From a virus: a DNA stretch of 61,499 bases. The notes beneath the pieces are model-generated. The model searched no databases. It worked only from the letters and a program-made list of their open reading frames with translations, and was not told where the DNA came from. Positions 22,310-31,245 of this stretch are shown here, in pieces (the stretch's first letter is position 1; every line of letters starts with the position of its first letter). The translations under genes and the position numbers were made by a program. The DNA lies in IMG/VR virus record IMGVR_UViG_3300031215_000016, positions 1 to 61,499 of that record, one strand, 5' to 3'.

Positions 22310-23057
22310 AAGTGAAAATATTATCGAAAGAATATCCTATTGGGCTAAATGTTTTGGGCATAACGTCCCTTCATTTGTGCTTGAAAAAGTAGAAGAGAAA
22401 AAAAGACACCTTTATAACAAGCTGATAATTGAGGAGTTTGAAGAATTGAGCGAAGCATCCAAGGAAGAAGACTTAGAAGAGATTATTGACGCTTACGGAG
22501 ACATTGTGTGGGTGTGCATCTTTAAAATGGTTTGCCTAGGGTACTACCCCAAACATGTTCTTTCGGACGCCCTAGAGTGGGGAGTACTCTTTAGGAAGTC
22601 GGAAAAACATGTGGGAAAAGCCGAGTTAATGCCCCCTTCAGAATCTTTACCAAAATTGGTCTGGTTGAACAGCTTACATAATAACTACCAAAGTCATTGT
22701 CTTTTGGCGGTCGGACTAAACGAAGAGCACTCAGGATTAATTGAAATATTAAAAGAAATATCAGTAACAAAATCCTTACTGTACGAGATAATACGGTTGT
22801 TTGAGAGTAAGGGGGTGTCAACGATGGAAGTCATTGAAAGTATTTACGTGTCGAATATGACAAAGGTTATTGTTGGGCAAGAAGCCAAAGAAAAGACCAT
22901 AGAATTTTATCAAGAAAAAGGCATAGAGTTGGGCTTTAATGAAGTTAAAAATAGGTCGTGGACTTGTTACAACTTAGATACTGGGAAATCTTTGAAATCC
23001 GTGCAATTCAAAAAACCAGACCATTCCAAAACTATCAACAAAATATTAAAGAGATGA
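22302..23057 (+). CDS. MazG-like nucleotide pyrophosphohydrolase (two-repeat)
   Basis: The N-terminal region carries the all-alpha NTP-pyrophosphatase signature: IIEEFEELSEASKEEDLEEIIDAYGDIVWV, with the two acidic metal-binding clusters. A second similar helical unit follows (LYEIIRLFESKG ... VIESIYVSNMTKVI). Known enzymes of this group hydrolyse (d)NTPs or ppGpp. A phage enzyme could trim unwanted nucleotides or blunt host stress signalling. I chose ATG 22302 over a TTG six bases upstream. A 4-base ATGA overlap joins it to the next gene. Confidence 0.75.
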   Translation: MNESENIIERISYWAKCFGHNVPSFVLEKVEEKKRHLYNKLIIEEFEELSEASKEEDLEEIIDAYGDIVWVCIFKMVCLGYYPKHVLSDALEWGVLFRKSEKHVGKAELMPPSESLPKLVWLNSLHNNYQSHCLLAVGLNEEHSGLIEILKEISVTKSLLYEIIRLFESKGVSTMEVIESIYVSNMTKVIVGQEAKEKTIEFYQEKGIELGFNEVKNRSWTCYNLDTGKSLKSVQFKKPDHSKTINKILKR

Positions 23058-23383
23058 AAATAGTTTTCACGAAATGGATGAGAAAAAACACGAGAGGAAA
23101 AGCTTTTTGGCCTTTTGTGTTCGTAAAGAAAGGTTTGAGCCAAGTAGAAATGATAACAGTCATAAATCACGAGACAACGCATATAAAGCAGCAACAAGAA
23201 ATGCTTGTTGTGTTCGCCATTGTGTGGTATTGGACAGAAATGATTGCCCGGCTATTAATATACAAGCTTAACTACAAAAAAGCCTATGACCTTCACTCTA
23301 TGGAAAGAGAAGCCAGAGAAAATCAGGAAGACATAACTTACAACGTCAGGAGAGCGCCCTACTCATTTATTCTATACTTATGA
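23054..23383 (+). CDS. Small HExxH zinc-peptidase-like protein with a membrane segment
   Basis: The 109-residue form starts at ATG 23054, overlapping the MazG stop (ATGA). It has VINHETTHIKQQQE with His39-Glu40-x2-His43, the thermolysin-type HExxH, then a hydrophobic helix (MLVVFAIVWYWTEMIARLL), and a YDLHSMEREARENQED segment whose Glu could be the third zinc ligand. It may be a membrane-associated minimal peptidase. The target is unknown. Confidence 0.6.
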   Translation: MKIVFTKWMRKNTRGKAFWPFVFVKKGLSQVEMITVINHETTHIKQQQEMLVVFAIVWYWTEMIARLLIYKLNYKKAYDLHSMEREARENQEDITYNVRRAPYSFILYL

Positions 23384-24948
23384 TTCCCTGGGCAATAAAA
23401 AAATCTTTAATGGCAGTACCAAAAGGTTCTGTTGATGTTAAAACCCTAGAGAAAGACTTGTCTGTAAAAGAGTTAGGGTTCACTAATAAAGGAAGAAAAA
23501 GCTTAGGCATTAAGCCTTTATGGAGAGAAGATAGTGAAAGATTTTATTTGCCCAGAAACTATCTAAGGAATAAGGGGATAAAAATAAAGGAGTTTAGAGA
23601 CTTGACAAAAGAAGGGACAGAGTGCCCAAAAATGGTTTTTAAAGCCAAACTAAGGGATTACCAAGAAGAGTTCTTTAGGCAGCACGATAGGCTCTTTACG
23701 GACACCGATGTAGTAATAGAAGCTGGTTGCGGTTCGGGTAAAACTGTTATGAGCATCTACATGGTTTGTAAAAGGGCAGTAAAAACTATTGTTTTGGTTC
23801 CGACTAATTTTTTGGCCGACCAATATTACGACCGGTGTGTAGAGTTTGTTGATGGAGCCAAAGTGTCTAGGGCAACAACAAAGAAAATTGATTGGGAAGA
23901 CGCTGACATACTGATACTATCCTACGAGCTTTTCAAAGTAAGGAAGTTTACAAAAGAGTTTTTTGAAGAGTTTGGCCATTTTGTTATTGATGAAGGTCAT
24001 AGAGTAGGCGCGGACGGGCATGAAAAAATAACAGCGATGATGCCTGCAAAATATAGGACAATGCTTACTGCTACATTTCGTAGAGAAGACGGTACTATGG
24101 AAATTATTGAGCACCATTTTTCTTTTCGCGCCAAAATGAAAAAAGTAAATCCAGACGTGTTGGTGTTCCCTTTAAACATAGGAAAGAAATACGGAACTAT
24201 TGTAAGTTTTAAAAAGAATTTTGAGAAAGAAAAAAGCAAATCAGAGTTACTGGAAGCTTTAAAAGTTATGGAAGACGTTGGTGTATCAATGTTAAGAAAA
24301 GGACACAACGTAGAGTTCCTAGAACCTATGGAAGTACAGAAATGCTTTTTTAAAATAAACCACAACGTATTAAGCAAAAAAACCTCAAACATAATTGACA
24401 GCATCATATACAAAGTAGGGTTAGCAACCAAAAATCCCCAATATGCCGCAGTAGATAGTTATGTATCCATGGACAAAGTAAGAAATGTTAAGCTTGCTAA
24501 ATTTTGCAGAGATTTAGTTGTAAGGGATGGGAGAAGAGTTTTAATATTGGGCAAAAGATTAGACCAATTAAATTATTTTGATAGCTATTTAAAAAATTGT
24601 GGCATAGTTTCGCAAGTATTAAATAGGGAAACAAACGCGGCTTTGAGGAAAGCGAAAAAACTAGAAAAAACCATCGGGGAAGCCCAAGTAATAGTGGGCA
24701 TAGATAAGTTAGCAAAAGAGGGGATGGACGTAGATAAATTAGACACCCTAGTGCTGCTAACTCCCATAGGTGACACGGAGCAAGCTTTTGGTAGGGTGAG
24801 CAGAATACTTAAAGGAAAAAAGAAACCATACGCATTTTACCCATACGACCAGTGCACACCTTACCAACAAATATTCAAAAAATCACAAAAATTTATACCA
24901 ATTAACGGGAGAATCCAAAAAGAAATATATTTAGACGATTATGTATAG
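23380..24948 (+). CDS. SF2 DEAD/DEAH-type helicase (XPB/RapA-like)
   Basis: The 522-residue superfamily 2 helicase has KLRDYQEEFF (Q-like motif), EAGCGSGKT (motif I), LVPTNFLADQ (Ia), FVIDEGHR (II, DEGH), MLTATFRREDG (III), and in the C-terminal domain RVLILGKRLDQ (IV), VIVGIDKLAKEGMDVDKLDTLVLL (V) and QAFGRVSRI (VI). All motifs are intact. It probably unwinds branched DNA in replication or recombination. It overlaps both neighbours by 4-8 bases. Confidence 0.9.
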   Translation: MIPWAIKKSLMAVPKGSVDVKTLEKDLSVKELGFTNKGRKSLGIKPLWREDSERFYLPRNYLRNKGIKIKEFRDLTKEGTECPKMVFKAKLRDYQEEFFRQHDRLFTDTDVVIEAGCGSGKTVMSIYMVCKRAVKTIVLVPTNFLADQYYDRCVEFVDGAKVSRATTKKIDWEDADILILSYELFKVRKFTKEFFEEFGHFVIDEGHRVGADGHEKITAMMPAKYRTMLTATFRREDGTMEIIEHHFSFRAKMKKVNPDVLVFPLNIGKKYGTIVSFKKNFEKEKSKSELLEALKVMEDVGVSMLRKGHNVEFLEPMEVQKCFFKINHNVLSKKTSNIIDSIIYKVGLATKNPQYAAVDSYVSMDKVRNVKLAKFCRDLVVRDGRRVLILGKRLDQLNYFDSYLKNCGIVSQVLNRETNAALRKAKKLEKTIGEAQVIVGIDKLAKEGMDVDKLDTLVLLTPIGDTEQAFGRVSRILKGKKKPYAFYPYDQCTPYQQIFKKSQKFIPINGRIQKEIYLDDYV

Positions 24949-25594
24949 GAAAGACAAAGAGTTAGGTTTAGAAGTAAAGAACCACTTAATTGAGGAAGGG
25001 ATAGAAAACCCTACAATAGAAGTTTTGGGCGACCAAAAAAAAGAGGTAGAAAAGTTTGCTGCAAAAATGTTAGAGTCCATAGGGATAGACCTAAGTAACT
25101 CTTCGACTAAAGGCACTCCAAGGAGATTAGCTAAGATGTTTGTAGATGAACTTTTCTGGGGACTTAATTACGATAATTTTCCTGCCCTTCAAGTAACTGA
25201 GGACGAATATGGAGTCTATGATTCAATGATAATCGAGAAAGCCATACCAGTAAAAAGCATGTGTGAACACCACTTAATGCCAATAAAGGGTATTTGCTCT
25301 ATAGCCTACATCCCAAACAAAAAGATATTGGGGTTATCGAAATTGAACAGAGTGGTTAGGTTCTTTAGTAGGCGGCCACAAATACAGGAGAGGTTAACAG
25401 AGCAAATACATGCGGCAATGGCTTGGGTACTAGAAACAGACGATGTGGCTGTTCACATGAGCGCTGAGCACTTCTGTGTGTCTCATAGAGGGGTAGAAGA
25501 CCATGGAACAGTTACGGAGACCATGAGACTGTCGGGGGCATTCAAAGAAGACCCTGCGGCTCGTTCAGAGTTTACCCAAACGGTGAACAAATGA
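24941..25594 (+). CDS. folE: GTP cyclohydrolase I (FolE)
   Basis: It makes dihydroneopterin triphosphate from GTP, the first step toward 7-deazaguanine bases (and folate). The 217 residues show GTPRRLAKMF, SMCEHHLMPIKG with the zinc ligands Cys108 and His111 and neighbouring His110, LGLSKLNRVVRFFSRRPQ, and AEHFCVSHRGV with Cys179. All catalytic motifs are present. Given queC and dpdA elsewhere in the genome, its likely job is to supply the DNA-modification pathway. Confidence 0.95.
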   Translation: MYRKDKELGLEVKNHLIEEGIENPTIEVLGDQKKEVEKFAAKMLESIGIDLSNSSTKGTPRRLAKMFVDELFWGLNYDNFPALQVTEDEYGVYDSMIIEKAIPVKSMCEHHLMPIKGICSIAYIPNKKILGLSKLNRVVRFFSRRPQIQERLTEQIHAAMAWVLETDDVAVHMSAEHFCVSHRGVEDHGTVTETMRLSGAFKEDPAARSEFTQTVNK

Positions 25595-25815
25595 GAAACT
25601 ATTTAGTATATTGGACAAATAGGCCCACCTCTCAAGTACTAAAAAACTGTAAGAGCCCACAAAATGCCAGAGAAAAAGCAAAGAAGCTGAACAAAGGAAA
25701 CTATGGGAGCATTACAAGAGTAATACCAACTAACGTCAGAGAAAACACGATAATAAGAGCCGGTAAATGGAAAAACAACGTACCTCCAGGACTGAAAGTG
25801 AACAAAAGGAGCTAG
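25591..25815 (+). CDS. Hypothetical basic protein (74 aa)
   Basis: It overlaps the folE stop by 4 bases (ATGA). A Lys/Asn/Arg-rich small protein with no recognised family, predicted strand-helix-strand at the start (MRNYLVYWTNRPTSQVLKN). It probably belongs to the same operon. Confidence 0.6.
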   Translation: MRNYLVYWTNRPTSQVLKNCKSPQNAREKAKKLNKGNYGSITRVIPTNVRENTIIRAGKWKNNVPPGLKVNKRS

Positions 25816-26105
25816 AGCTTTATAATATTTATAAAGAGAGGGTTAAAGTTGCGGCCATGACTGTGATACTTTTAGAAAAGTGGGAAGTACTAAAAACACC
25901 TAAATGGCCCCAAAGAACGCTTAAATATAGGGCTAATTTATTCATCAAAGAGATGGAGAAAGAATTAGCCGAAGCAATAGCCCACTTATACAATACGGAA
26001 GAAGAAATATTTGTAGCCATACAAAACTCTTTTGAAAAGTTACTAGAGAAGGATATAATGGAAATACTCAAAGAATCAAAAGAGTACGACAAATTACCCG
26101 ACTGA
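25767..26105 (+). CDS. Hypothetical helical protein (112 aa)
   Basis: Almost entirely helical and Glu/Lys-rich. It begins MEKQRTSRTESEQKELELYN inside the previous gene (49-base overlap; an internal start is possible). It is the last gene of the plus-strand island. Its end overlaps the end of the convergent tail gene by 12 bases, and no terminator is visible between the two. Confidence 0.55.
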   Translation: MEKQRTSRTESEQKELELYNIYKERVKVAAMTVILLEKWEVLKTPKWPQRTLKYRANLFIKEMEKELAEAIAHLYNTEEEIFVAIQNSFEKLLEKDIMEILKESKEYDKLPD

Positions 26106-27887
26106 CAAGTAAGTAACGTTGATGTTGTATTTGTAACCAAGTGTAGTGTTTGTCAATGCTGGTAATTGAGCTAACAAAAATCCTTGCCCAGAAGCACCAA
26201 TGAGAACGTCTAGCTTAGTTTCAAATCCATTCGCATTACAAGTAGCGCTTAGTTGAGTTTTAAGCGGTTCCCAACCAGAAGGCAAATCAAAAATAGCGTT
26301 GGAAATACTGGTACTGGGGTCAAAAAAGGTACTTACATCGGGGCTGTCTATTTCAAAATCTAAGTTTATCGTCACCAACCTACCAAGTTTGGAAACATAG
26401 CCAGCGAAATCAATGCCTGCTAAGGTGTTTATCTGGTTTATATTTAAAACAATTGGGGCTTTATCCAACTTGCTTATTAACCCGTACTTAGTTTCTAGTG
26501 AGTCGGCCAAAGAATTTAGTGTGGTTATATCAGTAACCACGAAGTTTGACGGGGAGTTAAAGTAACCATCTATTACTACCTCTTTTTGTGGGCCGTCCCC
26601 AAATAGAGGGAGCTTTGTTCCCCCAAGAACGTTGGCTTGCTGTATGTTGATACCAGAAACGTTGTGAAGAATAGAAGGACTATAAATCCTAGACTCATAA
26701 TTATTAGAAACAGGAACGTTAGGCATGTTTATTATAATTCTAACGTAGTTTCTGAACCCAGAACCCTTAGATAAGTCAAAAGAAGAGTTGCAGTATATTT
26801 TTTCTAATATTATGGGGTCTGCTCCTGAGTAATCTATATGAACTGTATCAGCAGAGTTGACAAATATAGCAGCGAACTTAGTAGAAGGCTCGTAATAAGC
26901 AGCGACCTTGTTTATTGAAGATACAGAAGTGGGAGTAAGAGCTGAAACAGTACTTATGTTACCCCCGGGGGTAATTATTGGGTCGGTGGTAATATTTATT
27001 AAGTCGGTCTGGTGTACTTTTTTAGCGTTTCTCCCTGCTATAAGATTGTTGTTTGGCAAAGATTGGTAAACAGAGGAGAGATTGGCTATTGAATTGTCTA
27101 CATAGTCTTCTAAATCTGAATGATTATCGTCTACATACTTTCTAAGAATCGGTATTAAAGTTCTAACACTAACGGGAGCAACAGTACTTAAATCAGCGTA
27201 AAGGTCTCTTACTGCGTCTACTTCATTGTGGATAGTAACCGTGCCATCCATAGAAACAGAAATGATAGCCAGTCTAGCTAGTCTATTGTATTCACCATCT
27301 TCTTTAACAAAGTCAACATCTTTTATCAGTTCTATTTTCGGTTCAGTAAAACCAACAAAATCCATACCCTCTAAGGTGTTGGTAACTAAGGAGCCAGAAG
27401 CAGTAGTGGTATAAGTAATTGAAGCTATCGCATCAGAAACTATTTTCTTAATCCCCGTTTTTAAATCGTACTCAATGCTGGTTGACTTAGCAGAAGATAC
27501 GTATTGAGTGTATTTAGCGGATAACCAAACACCGAAAGTTCTTGAATCTTTATTGAGGGTCGTTAAGTCTATCGGTAAAGACTGCTCTATCGTTTGGGAA
27601 GCCAACCCAATAACTGAGCCTTTAACAAAAATGTTAGAGTCGGCCAAGGAAAGGTCAACGTCCAAAACATTATTTGGGAAGTCCATGGAAGCGGTAAGGG
27701 AAGATATTACCTTGTCTGTGGAATCAAAATTAAAAGTGCCCAAAGAATCACAAAGAGCATCAATGGCGTTCTTAACAATACTTTGAGTAAGGTTTATATC
27801 TGAGTCAGAGTATACTGCTGGTTTTCTCTTATGTACAGACCTCTCTAAAGACTGGCTAAAATCAAAAGGCTTCTTGCTTACGGGCAT
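26094..27887 (-). CDS. Virion-associated fibre-like protein, function unknown (597 aa)
   Basis: A long, Ser/Thr/Asn/Asp-rich, beta-rich protein without Cys-rich or enzymatic motifs. A coiled-coil-like stretch occurs near DDNHSDLEDYVDNSIANLSSV. It is the last gene of the structural block, after lysis and fibre genes, so a tail fibre, appendage or decoration protein is most likely. Confidence 0.5.
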   Translation of the reverse strand: MPVSKKPFDFSQSLERSVHKRKPAVYSDSDINLTQSIVKNAIDALCDSLGTFNFDSTDKVISSLTASMDFPNNVLDVDLSLADSNIFVKGSVIGLASQTIEQSLPIDLTTLNKDSRTFGVWLSAKYTQYVSSAKSTSIEYDLKTGIKKIVSDAIASITYTTTASGSLVTNTLEGMDFVGFTEPKIELIKDVDFVKEDGEYNRLARLAIISVSMDGTVTIHNEVDAVRDLYADLSTVAPVSVRTLIPILRKYVDDNHSDLEDYVDNSIANLSSVYQSLPNNNLIAGRNAKKVHQTDLINITTDPIITPGGNISTVSALTPTSVSSINKVAAYYEPSTKFAAIFVNSADTVHIDYSGADPIILEKIYCNSSFDLSKGSGFRNYVRIIINMPNVPVSNNYESRIYSPSILHNVSGINIQQANVLGGTKLPLFGDGPQKEVVIDGYFNSPSNFVVTDITTLNSLADSLETKYGLISKLDKAPIVLNINQINTLAGIDFAGYVSKLGRLVTINLDFEIDSPDVSTFFDPSTSISNAIFDLPSGWEPLKTQLSATCNANGFETKLDVLIGASGQGFLLAQLPALTNTTLGYKYNINVTYLSVG

Positions 27888-27888
27888 G

Positions 27889-28434
27889 TTATGGTAAATT
27901 TAAAAATATTACTTTCTTAGGATTAAAAGGCATAATCCAAAAAACCCAACCAAACTTTCTAACGAAAAAGTTAGCGAGTTTCCTGTAGAATTTAGGAACG
28001 TCTGATGCTATAAGGTCTTCTTCAAAAAAATCATTCACTTCTTTTAAGGTAACGTTCCTATTAAACCATATTGCTGGTTGCTTAGTACCGTTTATTTCTT
28101 GAGAAAAGTTTAACTCCATGCAGTTTCTAAGTTCGCCATTAACGTGGAAAAGGGCATCGTGCAAAGCGCTTGCTTGCTCTAGTAGAGAGCGAGGTATAAC
28201 GGCTCTGGCAGGAGCAGGAACAGAAGCGCCATCAAAAACAAAACCTTTTTTGACCCAACATTTAAAATTGTGTTTTTTGTTCTCGTAGAATAAATCCTCT
28301 TCAGTAACAAAAGACACTTTTGGAAGGTGTTTCGGGTTCACCCACTTAGGCAGGTATTCGTACATTCTCAAGAGAATGTGGTTCCTACTGTATGTAGTAA
28401 TCTTGAGACTTTTTACTAATTTATCTTTTCCCAT
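27889..28434 (-). CDS. DUF1353-family protein
   Basis: The segment WVKKGFVFDGASVPAPARAVIPRSLLEQASALHDALF fits the DUF1353 family, often found near phage lysis and tail genes. The function of the family is not established. The basic C-terminus is hydrophobic and aromatic (LANFFVRKFGWVFWIMPF). It lies directly downstream of the M15-like peptidase gene, so a role in lysis or cell-wall contact is plausible. Confidence 0.65.
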   Translation of the reverse strand: MGKDKLVKSLKITTYSRNHILLRMYEYLPKWVNPKHLPKVSFVTEEDLFYENKKHNFKCWVKKGFVFDGASVPAPARAVIPRSLLEQASALHDALFHVNGELRNCMELNFSQEINGTKQPAIWFNRNVTLKEVNDFFEEDLIASDVPKFYRKLANFFVRKFGWVFWIMPFNPKKVIFLNLP

Positions 28435-28461
28435 GGCGTGTGTTTTACGGTCGCTAAAATA

Positions 28462-28986
28462 CTAAATATCGAATAGGTAAACTTTTGGTAAGCCCGGTAT
28501 CTCACAAACATCCATGTGAACCCAAATGATAGGCTTACCCCTAAGATTATTTTCCAGCCTTATAGGGTGCGGTATTTCTTCTGCGTTTTCTAAAAGCCAC
28601 TTTCTGTGCTCAACAGCGGTTTGGTCGGTAACATCATAATCTAAGGCTGCTGCTAAAACGTGCATGCTAATCCAAGCATCTTTATTATCGGCTCTTTCTT
28701 GAACCATGGGGGTGCTAGTATCTCTAAGGCCCCTTTCATCGAAACGCCCACCCCAAAGCCAAGTATTGACTGTAATAGATAGGCCAACATTTAAACGAAT
28801 CCAAAGTAAGTTCTCAAGTAATCTTTTGTCAAATCGGGCAAGCAAATCGTAATCAGAAAAACCAAGACGTAAAACATACTTTTTGTATACCCCTGGACTA
28901 ACAAGTTCTCGAATATCGAAGAGTTCAAGAATACCATCGTAAAGATATTTAATATCTAGCTCGAATATTTGCTGCTTAGTCATCAA
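28462..28986 (-). CDS. M15-like peptidase, probable endolysin
   Basis: The 174 residues contain a D-Ala-D-Ala carboxypeptidase-type zinc site: SMHVLAAALDYDV (His109, Asp116) and WVHMDV (His157), with a preceding NTWLWGGRFDERGLRD loop. In the M15 family these residues bind zinc and cut peptidoglycan peptide cross-links. Its neighbours are a small membrane protein (29397-29696) and a DUF1353 protein, a lysis-type cluster. Confidence 0.7.
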   Translation of the reverse strand: MMTKQQIFELDIKYLYDGILELFDIRELVSPGVYKKYVLRLGFSDYDLLARFDKRLLENLLWIRLNVGLSITVNTWLWGGRFDERGLRDTSTPMVQERADNKDAWISMHVLAAALDYDVTDQTAVEHRKWLLENAEEIPHPIRLENNLRGKPIIWVHMDVCEIPGLPKVYLFDI

Positions 28987-29416
28987 CGGATTCTTCTTTA
29001 AGTTCGATTAAGATTATGCTCTCTTTGCTGCTATCTATTTTAAACATTTCCCCAGCTTTTACGCTAATGGGCCTATCTCCCTCAGACAAGCTTCCTCTGT
29101 CTGTAGTCAATTCGCCACGTATTACATGAATGTTTCTATCAAAAGGTAAGGACACGGGATGACTTTTGTATTTGTCGCTCATATAACCGATAACTATTTT
29201 TCCATCAGGTCTTATCTTTTTGGGAAACTCAATAGTAAGGTGCATGGCTTCCCCAGTAGTTTCGTCAGGAATCCAGTCATGTGACTCGTCTAAGTCTATG
29301 AACACTTTTTCTCCTTCGGGATTTTTATACATTACTTCCGATATTTTAGACATACTCATGTCATAAGCATCGTTGAATCTTTTTTTGGTGTCTTCGTTAC
29401 CGTTGTTGCTTTTCAT
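28976..29416 (-). CDS. Hypothetical beta-rich, possibly cupin-like protein
   Basis: I chose the ATG at 29416 (MKSNNGNED) because an upstream ATG at 29440 lies deeper in the neighbouring gene. The C-terminal half (IHVIRGELTT ... VKAGEMFKIDSSKESIILIEL) has a cupin-like rhythm but no clear metal ligands. It overlaps the peptidase gene by 11 bases. Confidence 0.5.
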   Translation of the reverse strand: MKSNNGNEDTKKRFNDAYDMSMSKISEVMYKNPEGEKVFIDLDESHDWIPDETTGEAMHLTIEFPKKIRPDGKIVIGYMSDKYKSHPVSLPFDRNIHVIRGELTTDRGSLSEGDRPISVKAGEMFKIDSSKESIILIELKEESVDD

Positions 29417-29696
29417 AGTTGCATGAATTTTTTGATACACTTTCGACCAGATTATCTATTCTGCTGACTAATTTATCGTCAGCGTCCTTTGAAAGTTCTA
29501 TGGATTTAGTGGCTAAGGTCATAACTTCAATCGCTTTATTGCCCATTTCTTTGTACTCTTCCAGCAATTTCTCATTGCTTTTTTTGAGTTGTTTTTTGTC
29601 GCTTTTTAGCGATAGAATAAAGTAAACTAAAACAGCGAGAGAGAAAAAATAAGCCCCAAAAAACTCTTTTTGCTGCATCAACACATCTTCTATCAT
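29397..29696 (-). CDS. Membrane protein with coiled-coil tail, holin or spanin candidate
   Basis: One N-terminal hydrophobic helix (FFGAYFFSLAVLVYFILSL) is followed by a charged coiled coil (LKKSNEKLLEEYKEMGNKAIEVM and onward). It is 99 residues long and sits immediately upstream of the M15-like peptidase gene cluster. Single-pass topology plus context suggests a holin or an inner-membrane spanin. No family motif confirms either. Confidence 0.5.
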   Translation of the reverse strand: MIEDVLMQQKEFFGAYFFSLAVLVYFILSLKSDKKQLKKSNEKLLEEYKEMGNKAIEVMTLATKSIELSKDADDKLVSRIDNLVESVSKNSCNYEKQQR

Positions 29697-29733
29697 CTTA
29701 TATTTATATTTATATCTATACGGTATTAAGTTA

Positions 29734-30129
29734 CTAATTATTTTGCAAAGCTATTGCGCTTGCCCAAATTTCATCTAAATCTAAATTCAATTGCTGCTCA
29801 AAACTCATAATTAAGGGGTCATATCTATTAAAAGTATTAGCCGTGTTCCACTTCATTTTAGTTGCAAAGTCACCAGAGCTCTCAACAGCGCTTTCTATGA
29901 TATTGAAGATACCTAGGTCGTTTAAGATTATTTTAACATTGAAAGCTAAGACCTCTATCTTGGAAAACTGCGATTTTGTGAAGTGTAGTTCAAACTTGTC
30001 TATGTCTTTTCTATATACGTGGTAGTCATAGTCTGTACCAATTACAAGACCGTTAGGCAAATTAGGAACCCATTTTGTTCTTTGTTGCCCCCCTACTGTT
30101 TCTGTTATTTTCTTTTTATCTACTATCAT
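29734..30129 (-). CDS. Hypothetical tail-region protein (131 aa)
   Basis: No recognised domain. Mixed alpha/beta, with an acidic, Gln-rich C-terminal helix (MSFEQQLNLDLDEIWASAIALQNN). It overlaps the stop of the collagen-like fibre gene by 4 bases, so it may be a fibre chaperone or accessory protein (inference). Confidence 0.5.
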   Translation of the reverse strand: MIVDKKKITETVGGQQRTKWVPNLPNGLVIGTDYDYHVYRKDIDKFELHFTKSQFSKIEVLAFNVKIILNDLGIFNIIESAVESSGDFATKMKWNTANTFNRYDPLIMSFEQQLNLDLDEIWASAIALQNN

Positions 30130-31244
30130 GGTATTGATTGTATTAACCCACCATCTACCCGGTAGCCTGTGAATTTTACTCCAGCGCTGGCCTCACCAAA
30201 ACCTATGGCCGTTAGCGCACCTATATCTGTAGCCTTATTAAGCGAAAAAGAGCCAGAATGGGGGGTTTTTATGTACATAGTATCTCCAAAACTACCACGG
30301 GGCCCCGTATGTATTTCATAAGTACCGTAACCATTTCTAAGGCCTGGAGAGTTTTGATTAAGTATTTCGGTGGCCACCCCGCTTACAATTTCTAAAACAA
30401 TGAGCCTTTGATCCCTAATTTCAAACAGCAACCCGTTACTGTTGTCAATTAGAAAACCTATGTACGCATAGCCACCGGCTCCTGCTCTTCCCTGAATAGT
30501 TGCAATTACAGCAATTTCATCAAAAGTAGAAGTATTCAGAGTTATGGGGTAAACATATTGTAAGGGCGCAACACCTGCTGTAAAAGCTTGACCCGTAATG
30601 GGGGCAGCAATGTCTTTACCATAAAATAAACCTGCATTTGGCGGCATGAGCGATACAACAACAGATTCTTCGGCTGATGGAATACTTCCGACAGGGCCTT
30701 GAATGCCCTGTGGGCCTGTGGGGCCTTGTGGCCCTTCAATATCAGTAAGCGGTATTAAGTTTAACCAAGTAACTTCACCAATGTAGCGCCATTGAATGTG
30801 CGTAGCGGTTTTTTGCAGTTCTATTTCTCTACCATCATCACCGTCAGACCCATTAGCACCGGGTAAACCTTGTGGCCCTTCAATATCAGTAAGCGGTATT
30901 AAGTTTAACCAAGTAGCTTCGCCCACGTAACGCCATTGAATGTGCGTAGCGGTTTTTTGCAGTTCTATTTCTCTACCATTAACCACCCCAACACCAGCAA
31001 GCAAAGCTTCTACTTTTTTCATAAAATGAAAAGAGCTATACTCTCCTGGGACTACTTCTTCATCTTCTGGGTTTATTGCGTAGCTCCTACTTAAATCCTT
31101 GAAGGTATCTGTTTCAGATTTTAAATTGACAACTTCATCTCTTACTGCTTCAGTAGCTTCTTTAGCTGCAACAGCAGCAGCGGCAGAAAACGGTGCAGTA
31201 AAATCCCACCTAATAACATTCCCTGTTTGAATTGAAAACTTCAT
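30126..31244 (-). CDS. Collagen-like tail fibre protein
   Basis: The 372 residues have a short N-terminal region with an Ala-rich helix, two nearly identical 48-residue units (each with REIELQKTATHIQWRY and TDIEGPQG), two short Gly-X-Y collagen-like runs (GPQGLPGANGSDGDDG and GPQGPTGPQGIQGPVG), and a beta-rich C-terminal domain of about 170 residues that is probably the receptor-binding head. Collagen-like triple helices are common in phage fibres. Confidence 0.75.
   Translation of the reverse strand: MKFSIQTGNVIRWDFTAPFSAAAAVAAKEATEAVRDEVVNLKSETDTFKDLSRSYAINPEDEEVVPGEYSSFHFMKKVEALLAGVGVVNGREIELQKTATHIQWRYVGEATWLNLIPLTDIEGPQGLPGANGSDGDDGREIELQKTATHIQWRYIGEVTWLNLIPLTDIEGPQGPTGPQGIQGPVGSIPSAEESVVVSLMPPNAGLFYGKDIAAPITGQAFTAGVAPLQYVYPITLNTSTFDEIAVIATIQGRAGAGGYAYIGFLIDNSNGLLFEIRDQRLIVLEIVSGVATEILNQNSPGLRNGYGTYEIHTGPRGSFGDTMYIKTPHSGSFSLNKATDIGALTAIGFGEASAGVKFTGYRVDGGLIQSIP
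30724..30979 (-). repeat. Direct repeat within the collagen-like fibre gene
   Basis: Two near-identical 112-base copies (30724-30835 and 30868-30979), offset by 144 bases (48 codons), differ at only a few third-position and conservative sites. This points to recent internal duplication or recombination-driven change in fibre length. Confidence 0.85.
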
Positions 31245-31245
31245 A

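Noticed and set aside
24941-25594. FolE as a folate-pathway auxiliary gene
   Set aside because: No other folate gene is present, while queC and dpdA are, so supply of deazaguanine precursors is more likely.
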